A stretch of DNA of 64,000 nucleotides, from positions 372,001-436,000 of the forward strand of contig CAVPMN010000020.1 in NCBI GenBank assembly GCA_963706425.1. The letters are read 5' to 3'. A model generated the notes under the pieces. That model worked only from the letters and a program-made list of their open reading frames with translations, made no database searches and had not been told where the DNA came from. The stretch is from CAVPMN01 sp963706425 (GTDB lineage: Bacteria; Actinomycetota; Acidimicrobiia; Acidimicrobiales; Acidimicrobilacustridaceae). The position numbers were made by a program, and so were the translations under genes. Shown piece after piece: positions 1 through 7,686 of this stretch. Numbering within the stretch: the first letter of the stretch is position 1; the number at the start of each line of letters is the position of its first letter.

Positions 1-568
1 TGTGAACCCGTCGACCGTGGACCTCGAGCACCGTGTCGCGTGCCAGCCTCGCCACGTCGGGTCCGTCGACACCGAGCGCCGCCAGCCGGTCGCTGTCGAA
101 GTGTCGGCGAGGCGGCTCCTCGATCCGCCAACCGATCGCGTCGACGGAGTGATCGAGCGCGAGCGCCTCGATGCGCAGCGGCGGCCCCGCCTCGACGAGG
201 CCGTCGTCTGCCACGGGCGCCAACCGGACCTGCTGGCGGCGGCCGATGCTGGCGTTGCAGAGTCGTTCGACGTAGCGGCGGCCGCTGGCGGGAAAGTGGA
301 TGGGCAGGTCAAGGCCGGACCCGTCAAGGGCGAGCCGTTGCAGAATCCCGGGCAGCCCCAGGCAATGATCGCCGTGCAGGTGGGTGAGGCAGATCCGGGT
401 GATGCGACCGGGCGACACACCCGCGAAGCCGAACTGACGCTGCGTGCCCTCGCCGGGATCGAAGAGGATTCCCTCGCGATCCCAGCGAAGGAGGTAGCCG
501 TTGTGGTTCCGGGTGCGGGTGGGCACCTGACTGGCCGTACCCAGGATCACCAGGTCGCGTCCGCTCAT
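1..568 (-). CDS. rnz: Ribonuclease Z (partial, continues past the left edge)
   Basis: This is a metallo-beta-lactamase-fold tRNA 3'-end endonuclease that removes the 3' trailer from tRNA precursors lacking an encoded CCA. The translation begins MSGRDLVILGTASQVPTRTR and carries the zinc-binding HLHGDH motif at about residues 64-69, preceded by the DPGEGTQ segment typical of the RNase Z branch. About 189 residues are visible and the C-terminal half lies outside the window. The ATG at 568 overlaps the stop of the upstream gene (ATGA), so it appears to be the last visible gene of the hydrogenase operon. The nearby tRNA-Leu at 30945 does not encode CCA, which is consistent with a need for RNase Z processing. 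Confidence 0.9.
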   Translation of the reverse strand, partial: MSGRDLVILGTASQVPTRTRNHNGYLLRWDREGILFDPGEGTQRQFGFAGVSPGRITRICLTHLHGDHCLGLPGILQRLALDGSGLDLPIHFPASGRRYVERLCNASIGRRQQVRLAPVADDGLVEAGPPLRIEALALDHSVDAIGWRIEEPPRRHFDSDRLAALGVDGPDVARLARDTVLEVHGRRVH

Positions 569-1356
569 CGGTCAGCCCTGGGGATGGCCGTCACGGGTTG
601 GCCGCTGCCCACCGGCGCGCCCAGTTGTCGATTCGCCAGGGCGAGCTGGCGGCGGGTGGAGGCACGCAGCCAGCCGAGTTGACGGGCATCGAGGCGATCA
701 CAGACCCAGTCCCAGTGCATGCTCACGATGTCACCCGGGCGGATGGCCGGGCCGAGTGAGTCACCCTGGCGGGCGTGGCGCACGCTCTCGGTGGTGGCAG
801 ATCCCAGGTGAAGCGTGCCGGTGCGCCACACGATCGGGCGGGAGACCACCTCACAGTCGTCACCGTCGATCCGTTCGACTGTTCCCCACCGGATGCGGCA
901 ACGGTCGATGACCTCGACGGGCTGGTCGACCAGCCCGCCGCGCAGCAGGCCCACCCACGGGCCGACGCACAGCACGTGGAAGGCATGGCACAACTCGGCT
1001 CCCGGCACGATCCCGGCGCGCAGGCGATCCCACGACCGACCGGCGCGTCTGCGGAAGCGATCGTCGATCGAGTTGCCGAGATCGTGGACCCGCACTCGAC
1101 CGGCAGGGGGCGCGCCGAGCCAGTAGGCCTCGACCACCTGTTGACACAGCGGGTCGGGCTCGTCGGCCACACCGGCCAGCACTTCGAGATAGGGCCACGC
1201 ACCTTCGAACTCCTGGGCGAGCGCGCGCAAACCGCCGTCGGCGAGTCCTGCATGGCCGTAGTCGAACAGCGCAGCCGAATCGTCGGATCCGCAGTAGCCA
1301 AGATCGTTGGGTGGAAAGGCGTAGCGGGCGAAGGTGACCGCACCTTCGACGCTCAT
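565..1356 (-). CDS. Uncharacterised protein in hydrogenase operon
   Basis: A protein of 263 residues with no signal peptide or membrane segment. I believe it belongs to an uncharacterised actinobacterial family (DUF6390-like) that travels with NiFe hydrogenase genes, but I cannot confirm the family name here. It has a conserved-looking N-terminus (FARYAFPPNDLGYCG) and an MHWDWVCDRL segment near the C-terminus; the Cys, His and Asp residues there could bind metal, but that is speculation. Its ATG overlaps the stop of the EamA gene and its stop overlaps the rnz start, so it is translationally coupled on both sides. A role tied to hydrogenase assembly or regulation is inferred from position only. 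Confidence 0.75.
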   Translation of the reverse strand: MSVEGAVTFARYAFPPNDLGYCGSDDSAALFDYGHAGLADGGLRALAQEFEGAWPYLEVLAGVADEPDPLCQQVVEAYWLGAPPAGRVRVHDLGNSIDDRFRRRAGRSWDRLRAGIVPGAELCHAFHVLCVGPWVGLLRGGLVDQPVEVIDRCRIRWGTVERIDGDDCEVVSRPIVWRTGTLHLGSATTESVRHARQGDSLGPAIRPGDIVSMHWDWVCDRLDARQLGWLRASTRRQLALANRQLGAPVGSGQPVTAIPRADR

Positions 1357-2297
1357 GCCGACGCCCGCTCGTGCTCGGGACCTGGTCCGACCATCGATGG
1401 GTTTGGTGCCTCGGTGCCGGTGGCCAACACCACGGCGAAACCGGCCAGCGAAAGAAGCGCCAGGCCGAGCAACTTCGGACCGATCGGCTTGTCCTGCAAT
1501 ATGGCGTCGAGGGCCGCAGTGATGGGCACCGCCAGCACCAGCACCGCCGTGACCACCACCGCTGGCGCGTTGGCCAGGGCGGTGGTCCAGCACGCGACAT
1601 AGCCGGCCAGCACCAGTCCGGTGACGAGTGCCCACAGCCAGGCCTCCGCCCCCAGACCATCGAGCTCGCCGCCGGTGATGACCACCCAGCCGACCAGCAC
1701 CATCAGGCCTCCGCCCAATCGAACAGTGCCGACCGTCAGCGGCGACAAGCTGCGCAGCAGTCGCTTCATGACGATGACCTCACTGGCCCAGAGCATCGTG
1801 GCCCCGAGGATCATCAGCTCCGGTCGACCCGCGTCGATCGCCCCGAGGTCGCCGGCGAGCAGGACGTGGCCGGCCATCAGGGCGATGATCGCGACCGCGA
1901 CCGGCCAGCCGATCCGTTCCGACAGCAGCCATGGCGCGGCCAGTGCCACCCACAGAACGAGCGTCTTGTGGAGGAACGCGGCGTCGGTCGACGACGCCGC
2001 GGCCAGCCCCTCGAAGAAGAGGGCGAACGCCAGCCCTCCGCCGATGAGCGCGACAGCGGCGAGCCCGGCCACCTGACCGCCCGTCGTGGGTTTCGTCCAC
2101 CCCGCCGCCGGACGGCGCCGCCCCGCGACGACCATCGCCACGCCGAGCAACAGCGCGGCGACGGCGTTCTTGGTGGTGGTGTGCAGGGCGGGCCCGCCCG
2201 AGGCCTTCACGGCCAGCCCGTTCAGGTAGACGGCGATGCCCGAGATGCCGGCAGTCGTGAGCGCCGCCACCAGACCCAGGCGTCGTCGATCGTTCAT
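1353..2297 (-). CDS. EamA/DMT-family permease
   Basis: An integral membrane protein of 314 residues, made almost entirely of hydrophobic segments (about ten predicted helices) in two homologous halves, which is the EamA layout of the drug/metabolite transporter superfamily. The substrate cannot be read from the sequence. The reading frame is also open upstream into hypC, but the ATG at 2297 followed by NDRRRLGLVAALTTAG is the natural start because a basic stretch leads directly into the first helix. Its start overlaps the restored hypC stop (ATGA), like its neighbours. A permease inside a NiFe hydrogenase operon could import a precursor or metal complex or export a product; this is inference only. 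Confidence 0.85.
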   Translation of the reverse strand: MNDRRRLGLVAALTTAGISGIAVYLNGLAVKASGGPALHTTTKNAVAALLLGVAMVVAGRRRPAAGWTKPTTGGQVAGLAAVALIGGGLAFALFFEGLAAASSTDAAFLHKTLVLWVALAAPWLLSERIGWPVAVAIIALMAGHVLLAGDLGAIDAGRPELMILGATMLWASEVIVMKRLLRSLSPLTVGTVRLGGGLMVLVGWVVITGGELDGLGAEAWLWALVTGLVLAGYVACWTTALANAPAVVVTAVLVLAVPITAALDAILQDKPIGPKLLGLALLSLAGFAVVLATGTEAPNPSMVGPGPEHERASA

Positions 2298-2513
2298 CGG
2301 TCTGCTCCATCGTCGGTGAACGGCTCGGGGGCATCGGTGACCAGCCTCGAGGGCGAAACCGCAATCGACGCGGACCACATCACCCACCTCGACCGGCAGG
2401 CCCTCGAGCACGAGCAGATCGAGACGCACGCGTACCGACCGGCCGTCGACCTGTCCGACGGCTTCGCCCCGCTCGCCGAGCTCGACGATGGTGACATCAC
2501 TGCTCAGACACAC
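2294..2513 (-). CDS. hypC: HypC/HupF-type hydrogenase chaperone, frameshifted
   Basis: A small NiFe-hydrogenase assembly chaperone. Translation from the GTG at 2513 gives MCLSSDVTIVELGERG, with the essential Cys at residue 2, then VGDVVRVDCGFALE, the usual HypC core. After that codon the frame runs into the EamA gene with no stop. Removing one base from the GAGGCT stretch near 2350 gives the ending LVTDAPEPFTDDGADR and a TGA that overlaps the EamA ATG, exactly the ATGA spacing used throughout this operon. The restored protein has 72 residues, within the normal HypC range. The Pro usual at residue 6 of HypC is absent. A single-base insertion (error or mutation) near 2345-2355 is the best reading; an in-frame HypC-EamA fusion is less likely. 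Confidence 0.75.
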
Positions 2514-3024
2514 GGCTGTTCCCTCCTGAGGTCGACGCCCCGAAATGCTCGGTGACCAGATCGACGACGAGCTCCACCGCCGGCGCAACCGCGTCGGCCA
2601 CGCGCCGGTCGAGGTCGAGTCCGTCGGTGTGGGTGAACGATGCCCCCTCGATGCCGATGGCCACGAGCCGATCGGGCAACCGATCGAGCGCTTCGGCCAA
2701 CCGCACGGCGTCGGCGATGCCGAGCGCGTGGGATCCGCCGTGTCGGCTCGACCGGCCCAGTGCGCCGAGGCCGTCGGCCGCCAGGTCGACGCGGTGCACC
2801 GTGCCAGGTGGACCACCGCCTCGGGCGGCGTCGACCACGATCGCCAACCGACGGCCACTCCAGAGTTCGAGCAGTCGGCCGGGCTCGCCGTCGACCTCGG
2901 CGCTCTCCACGTCGTAGCCAGTGAGCCGAGACGCGACGGCTCGCCCGACGGCAAGGCCGACCCCGTCGTCGCCCCGCCACAGGTTGCCCACGCCGATCAC
3001 CACGACGGACGGCGCAGTCTTCAT
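2497..3024 (-). CDS. Hydrogenase maturation protease (HycI/HupD family, M52)
   Basis: A 175-residue endopeptidase that cleaves the C-terminal extension of the NiFe large subunit after nickel insertion. The family signature GVGNLWRGDDGVGLAV lies at residues 8-23, with the nickel-sensing Asp in the GDDG segment, a second Asp in IVVDAARGG, and His in GGSHALGIADAV. The start chosen is MKTAPSVVVIG at 3024, where ATG overlaps the hydA stop; longer starts would lie inside hydA. The hypC GTG lies inside its last codons. Its target is presumably the adjacent HydA. Confidence 0.92.
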   Translation of the reverse strand: MKTAPSVVVIGVGNLWRGDDGVGLAVGRAVASRLTGYDVESAEVDGEPGRLLELWSGRRLAIVVDAARGGGPPGTVHRVDLAADGLGALGRSSRHGGSHALGIADAVRLAEALDRLPDRLVAIGIEGASFTHTDGLDLDRRVADAVAPAVELVVDLVTEHFGASTSGGNSRVSEQ

Positions 3025-4340
3025 CGGTGCACCACCGTGAGATCGAGGAAGTGCGTGGCGCACGAGATGCACGGGTCGTGGTTTCGGATGGCCTGCTCAC
3101 AAGTATGGGTGAGCTCGTCGACATCGAGCTCGCCACGGTTGGCGAGCAGGTGGTCATCGACGATGTGCCACAGGTCGTGTTCGATCACGGCCTGGTTCTG
3201 CGAGGTGGGTGGGATGATGTCTGCATCGACGATGGTGCCGCTCGAGTCGAGCTGGTAGCGGTGGTAGAGCAACCCGCGAGGCGCTTCGGTGGCACCGTGA
3301 CCCACCGCCGCACGAGGGGGCACAGTCTGCGCAGGCGGATCGGGCGGCTCGTAGCGATCGATGGCGGTGAGGGCCTCGTCGCACGCGTGGAGAACCTCCA
3401 CGGCGCGAACCACGATGCTGCGGAACGGGTTGTGCACCGGCGCCACCAGGCCGGCCGACCGCGCCGCATCTGCGGCCAAGGCGCACAGACGCTCGGAGTT
3501 CAGGTTGAAACGGGCCAGCGGTCCGACCCGGTAGTGCTGACCGTCGAGGAGGCTGGCGTGCAGAGCGGTGGAGTGCGGCACCTGATGCTCGCCGATGTGA
3601 TCGAGGAGCTCGGCGGCGTCGAGGTCGAGGCCGCTGCTCGACACGATGCGGCCCTCGAGGATCGCGTAGTCGTCAGGGTGCTGAAGGGCCACATCGATGT
3701 GAGGTTCGCCGTGATCGGGGAACTCGAAGCCGGCGACCCACTCGACGGTGGCGATGGCATCGTCGCGGGCGACCAGCAGCTCCTCACGGAGGGGGCGCAG
3801 CTCCGCACGGGTGGGCGATCGCCAGAACCCACCGACACGCACGTTGACCGGATGCACGGCGCGTCCACCCAGCAGCTCGATGACGTGATTGCCCGCCTTC
3901 TTGAGGCGCAGGCCCCGCTCCACGGCCGGCCGATCGCGCTCGGCCAACTCGATGGCGCTCTCGACCCCGAGGAAGTCGGGCGCGTGCAACAGGTAGACGT
4001 GAAGTGTGTGGCTCTCGATCCACTCGCCGAAGTAGAGGAGACGACGCAGCGCCAGCACCCGCTCGTCGATCTCGACGCCGCACGCGTCTTCGATCGCCCG
4101 ACAGGCGCTCATCTGGTAGGCGACCGGGCAGATACCGCAGATCCGCGCCGTGATGTCGGGTGGCTCGGTGTGGCCCCGGCCACGAAGGAACGCCTCGAAG
4201 AAGCGAGGAGGCTCGTAGATTCGCAGTTGGACGTCGGTCACCCGTCGGTCGTCGATCTCGATGACCATGGCCCCCTCGCCTTCGACACGGGCAAGCCCGT
4301 CGACGCGCAGCGTGTGGCTTGCCGGGCTTCGGTGGGTCAT
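3021..4340 (-). CDS. hydA: NiFe hydrogenase group 3b, large (alpha) subunit
   Basis: The catalytic subunit (439 residues) of a cytoplasmic bidirectional hydrogenase. The two nickel-binding motifs are visible: RICGICPVAYQ near residue 68 and DPCISCATHF near the C-terminus, each supplying CxxC. The extension after the C-terminal motif is short (FLDLTVVHR), as expected for a substrate of the adjacent maturation protease. With delta, gamma and beta subunits encoded upstream, the architecture matches group 3b (sulfhydrogenase-type, NADP-linked) enzymes, in actinobacteria usually associated with redox balancing. ATG overlaps the hydD stop (ATGA). Confidence 0.95.
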   Translation of the reverse strand: MTHRSPASHTLRVDGLARVEGEGAMVIEIDDRRVTDVQLRIYEPPRFFEAFLRGRGHTEPPDITARICGICPVAYQMSACRAIEDACGVEIDERVLALRRLLYFGEWIESHTLHVYLLHAPDFLGVESAIELAERDRPAVERGLRLKKAGNHVIELLGGRAVHPVNVRVGGFWRSPTRAELRPLREELLVARDDAIATVEWVAGFEFPDHGEPHIDVALQHPDDYAILEGRIVSSSGLDLDAAELLDHIGEHQVPHSTALHASLLDGQHYRVGPLARFNLNSERLCALAADAARSAGLVAPVHNPFRSIVVRAVEVLHACDEALTAIDRYEPPDPPAQTVPPRAAVGHGATEAPRGLLYHRYQLDSSGTIVDADIIPPTSQNQAVIEHDLWHIVDDHLLANRGELDVDELTHTCEQAIRNHDPCISCATHFLDLTVVHR

Positions 4341-5140
4341 GGTTGCTCCTCTCGGGTGTCGGTCGCTCCGTCGAGGCGGGTGGACTCCTCGCGGAACGGC
4401 TCGGCCCAGGCGTTGAACGAGCGCAGCAGGCGCACCGCCGACTCGTTGGTCGTGCCCAGCTCGACCAGCTGTGCACTCAGGGCGGGCAGGTTGGTCGTCT
4501 CGGCCGGGCCGTAGCACCCGTAGCAGCCACGTCGGTAGGCGGGACACAACGCCCCACAACCGGCGTGCGTGACCGGCCCAAGGCAGGCCTGGCCCTCGGT
4601 CACCAGAACGCACGTGGCCCCTCGTTGCTTGCACTCGAGGCACACGCTGTGGGAGGGCAACGTCGGTCGCCGCCCGGCCAAGATCGCGCTGATGACCTCG
4701 AGGAGCTGGTGCTTCGAGATCGGGCAACCACGAACCTCGAGGTCGACGTTCACGTGGGCGGCGATGGGAGTCGCCTGGTCGAGCGTGTCGATGTAGTGGG
4801 GTTGGGCGTAGACGATCGAGAGGTACTCACCGACGTCGGCGAAGTTGCGCAGGGCCTGGATGCCGCCGGCCGTGGCGCACGCGCCGATGGTGACGAGCGT
4901 GTCGGATGCGGCTCGCACCTCGAGAATCCGTCGGCGGTCGTCGGGGGTGGTGATCGACCCCTCGACCAACGAGACGTCGTAGCGGCCCTCGACCCGTGCC
5001 AGTCCGGCCTCGAGGAAGTAGGCCAGCTCCACCTTTTCGGCCACGGTGAGCAGCTCGTCCTCGCAGTCGAGGAGCGTGAGCTGGCAGCCGTCGCACGACG
5101 CGAACTTCCACACCGCCACGCGCGGCCTGTGTGCGTTCAC
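4337..5140 (-). CDS. hydD: NiFe hydrogenase group 3b, small (delta) subunit
   Basis: The iron-sulfur small subunit (267 residues) that passes electrons between the NiFe site and the diaphorase module. The proximal-cluster ligands are visible as SCDGCQ (about residues 15-20), GACATAGG and RGCPISK. The C-terminal part carries a Cys-rich region (CLECKQRGATC, GQACLGPVTHAGCGALC, GCYGCYG) that would hold further 4Fe-4S clusters. It has no twin-arginine signal, so the enzyme is cytoplasmic, as group 3 hydrogenases are. It starts at a GTG (5140) that overlaps the hydG stop. Confidence 0.95.
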   Translation of the reverse strand: MNAHRPRVAVWKFASCDGCQLTLLDCEDELLTVAEKVELAYFLEAGLARVEGRYDVSLVEGSITTPDDRRRILEVRAASDTLVTIGACATAGGIQALRNFADVGEYLSIVYAQPHYIDTLDQATPIAAHVNVDLEVRGCPISKHQLLEVISAILAGRRPTLPSHSVCLECKQRGATCVLVTEGQACLGPVTHAGCGALCPAYRRGCYGCYGPAETTNLPALSAQLVELGTTNESAVRLLRSFNAWAEPFREESTRLDGATDTREEQP

Positions 5141-5994
5141 AGCTCACGCACCCTGAGCAGAGTGTCGACGTCGTCCCAACGCCGGACCGGGCCGTCACGG
5201 CAGAGCAGCAGGGGCCCGAGCTGGCAGTGGCCGCAGAGCCCGATGCCGCACCGCATGTTGCGTTCGAGCGAGACCTGCAGCCGCGAAGGCGCCACACCCA
5301 GATCGACCAAGGCGCGGGCCGCGAACCTGATCATCACTTCGGGGCCGCACACCAGCGCCGTGGTGCGACCCGGATCGACCGAGAGGCCGGGGAGCAAACG
5401 CGTGATGACGCCGACCCCACCCCTCCAGCCGGGCGACGCCCGATCGACGGTGACCGTGACCTCGAGATCGGGGCGGCGGGACCACCCGCCGATCTCTTCG
5501 GCGAATACGACATCGGCGGGCGAGCGGGCTCCGACGAGGATCACGACTCGGCCGAACTCGTCACGACGCTCGAGGACGGCATTGATCGCCGGACGCAGCG
5601 GCGCCAGCCCGATGCCTCCGGCCACCATCACCAGGTCGTCGCCAGGGCGGGTCGTCAGATCCCAGCCCTGGCCGAACGGGCCCCGCGCGCCGATCACCTG
5701 ACCCACCTCCGCTCGGCACAACGCATCGGTGACTGCACCGACCCTCTTGATGGTGTGCAGCACCTCGGCACCGGACCCTCGCCCGCTCACGGAGACCGCC
5801 ACTTCACCGACCCCCGGGACCCACAGCATGGAGAACTGCCCGGGTGCGGCGTCGGCACCATCGGCACTGTCGAGCGCCAACGTGACGACGTCGGCGGTCT
5901 CGATCCGGCGGGAGACGACCAGCGCGGCTGCCGGCGCCAGAAGAGTCGGCAGGGCGCCGAGCGAGACCTCAGGCACCATTGTGGTTCCGGGCAT
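5137..5994 (-). CDS. hydG: Hydrogenase gamma subunit, FAD/NAD(P)-binding
   Basis: The diaphorase subunit (285 residues). The N-terminal FAD-binding domain contains PGQFSMLWVPGVGE; the NAD(P)-binding domain contains VMVAGGIGLAPLRP and VCGPEVMIRF; the C-terminal CGIGLCGHCQLGPLLLC holds a 2Fe-2S cluster. This is the layout of HydG and of dihydroorotate dehydrogenase electron-transfer subunits; the hydrogenase context decides for HydG. Two starts are possible: ATG at 5994 (given here) or ATG at 5979 (MVPEVSLG), both overlapping the end of the upstream gene. Confidence 0.93.
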   Translation of the reverse strand: MPGTTMVPEVSLGALPTLLAPAAALVVSRRIETADVVTLALDSADGADAAPGQFSMLWVPGVGEVAVSVSGRGSGAEVLHTIKRVGAVTDALCRAEVGQVIGARGPFGQGWDLTTRPGDDLVMVAGGIGLAPLRPAINAVLERRDEFGRVVILVGARSPADVVFAEEIGGWSRRPDLEVTVTVDRASPGWRGGVGVITRLLPGLSVDPGRTTALVCGPEVMIRFAARALVDLGVAPSRLQVSLERNMRCGIGLCGHCQLGPLLLCRDGPVRRWDDVDTLLRVREL

Positions 5995-6439
5995 AGAGGT
6001 CGAGGAGCTGCAGCCGAGTGGACTGCAGCCGCTGGGCGGTCAGATGGGCGACGCGCTGCATCAGGCGATAGCCGAGCGCGGTGTCCTCGTCGCACTTGCG
6101 TCGTAGGCAGGCGGCATCGATCTGCACGGCATGCACCTCGTCGACGGCCACCACATCCGCACTCCACCGATAGGGCGGAACGAGCCACGACCAACCGACC
6201 AGCTCGCCGGGGCCGAGCGTCAGAATCCGCAACGCACCTCGGCCGGGGGCCTCCACGTCCAGGGCCACCCGACCGGCGCGGATCACTAGGAACGTCTCGG
6301 CGGGATCACCCTCGCGGGCCAACGTCTCGCCGGCGGAGCACACGACGTTGACCGCGCAGCCGGCCATCAGCTCCAGGTCCGACTCGGGGAGACCGACGAG
6401 ATCCGCCTGTTCGGCGAGAAGGTCGCGGATCGCCTTCAT
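5969..6439 (-). CDS. Cyclic-nucleotide-binding (Crp-like) protein of hydrogenase operon
   Basis: A protein of 156 residues consisting of a single cyclic-nucleotide-binding fold: GETLAREGDPAETFLVIRAGRVAL followed by LGPGELVGWSWLVPPYRWSADVVA. No helix-turn-helix follows, so it is not a DNA-binding Crp. It lies between hydB and hydG and is coupled by ATGA overlap to hydB, so it is probably made in step with the enzyme and may act as a regulatory or structural partner. The same insertion is known in other actinobacterial group 3b operons; the ligand is unknown. Confidence 0.85.
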   Translation of the reverse strand: MKAIRDLLAEQADLVGLPESDLELMAGCAVNVVCSAGETLAREGDPAETFLVIRAGRVALDVEAPGRGALRILTLGPGELVGWSWLVPPYRWSADVVAVDEVHAVQIDAACLRRKCDEDTALGYRLMQRVAHLTAQRLQSTRLQLLDLYARNHNGA

Positions 6440-7588
6440 CGGTTGCCGCCTGTGAGCGCAACCGCGGTTCCGCCGGGGTCGGCCCGGACGGCATGGGCCT
6501 CTGCCACGATGTCGATGCCGACCGGACACCACGTGATACAGCGCCCGCAGCCGACACATCCGGACTCGTCGAACTGGTCGAACCAGGTGTCGAGTTTGTG
6601 GGTGAGCCACTGCCGGTAGCGCGACTCGGTCGAGACGCGCACACTGCCCCCGTGCATCTCGGTGAACAGCAACGTGAAACACGAATCCCATACCTTCCAA
6701 CGCTCGGCAACGTTTCCGGCGGGATCAGTGGCGTCCTCCACGTTCGAGCAGAAGCACGTGGGACACACGCTGGTGCAGTTCCCGCACACCAGGCACCGCT
6801 GGGCCACCGATGACCACGCCGGGCTGGAGGATGCAGCGCGCAGTGCACCGGGCAGGCCCGTCGGGTCGAGCGCCCGGACCTGAGCACCTGCGACCCTCGC
6901 GACGGCCTCACGCCCTGCCGCGCGGTCATCGTCGGTCGCCACCGTCGCATCGAGCCCACGCAGCAGCACTTCGCCGCGCGACGTGGCTGCCTCGGCGAGT
7001 AGTCGGTCGCCATCGCCGGTCAACTCGGTGAGGACGATGTCGAAACCGGATTCCGGCGCCGGGCCCGTGCCGACGGAGGCGCAGAAGCACGACTCGGTCG
7101 CCGAGGTGCAGGCAGCGGCGACGACCAACGGCTCCGCCTCCACCTGTCCGTCGAGCCTCGCGGGCGTCGGCTGCGTCGAGCACCCGTCGGAGCACAGCCC
7201 GACCGGCGAGGTCGCAGGCGCGGGCGCCGATGATCGCGGTCGCCGGCTGCTCGGGTGGGCGGGCGGGGGCGATCGACCATCCGTCCGCGGTGCGGCGGGC
7301 CGACGCGACCAGCTCCCGCGGCGGCTCGATCCAGCGCTTGAGGCTCTGCGCCGGCGGGCCCGCACCGAACCACCCGGCCGATTCGTCGTCGACCAGTCGG
7401 TATCGACCCGGACCTTGCGTCGACCCCTGGCCGCGGGGCAGGTCGGCGATGCTCTCGATCTCCTCATAGGAGATCGCGCCGTCGAGGATCGTCGGCCCGA
7501 TCAGACGATCGTGGTCGGAGGCGAGGGTCGAAACGAGCCCCGAGAAGGTGCCCTCGTCGAGCACCCAGGCGACCACCCCTTCGTCCAT
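6436..7588 (-). CDS. hydB: Hydrogenase beta subunit, 4Fe-4S dicluster protein, frameshifted
   Basis: An iron-sulfur electron-transfer subunit. The N-terminal half (MDEGVVAWVLDEG to IIGARACDLAGRAVLRRVLD) and the C-terminal half (LDGQVEAEPLVVAAACTSATESCFCASVGTGP onwards) are in different frames. Removing one base near 7155 (GCGAGGCTCG on the coding strand) joins them into 383 residues, the normal length for the family. The C-terminal part has two ferredoxin motifs, CLVCGNCTSVCPTC and CVGCGRCITWCP. Since the other subunits are intact, sequence error is the likely cause. The start at 7588 is the first Met before conserved sequence. It is the first gene of the operon. Confidence 0.85.
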
Positions 7589-7686
7589 GGTTCCACTCTG
7601 GGCGAGCGAGCGGACCTCGCGGGAGGGGCGAAGGTCCCGCGACCGGCCCCTTCCTCTCCGCCGCCGGCGGCGTCGACGCCGAGGTC

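Noticed and set aside
1..682. Plus-strand 226-residue frame at the left edge
   Set aside because: It is antisense to RNase Z, whose zinc motif and start overlap are clear on the minus strand.
7600..7686. Terminator or operator at GCCGCCGGCGGC
   Set aside because: The palindrome is made of GCC/GGC units common in this GC-rich DNA and has no loop or spacing that marks it out.
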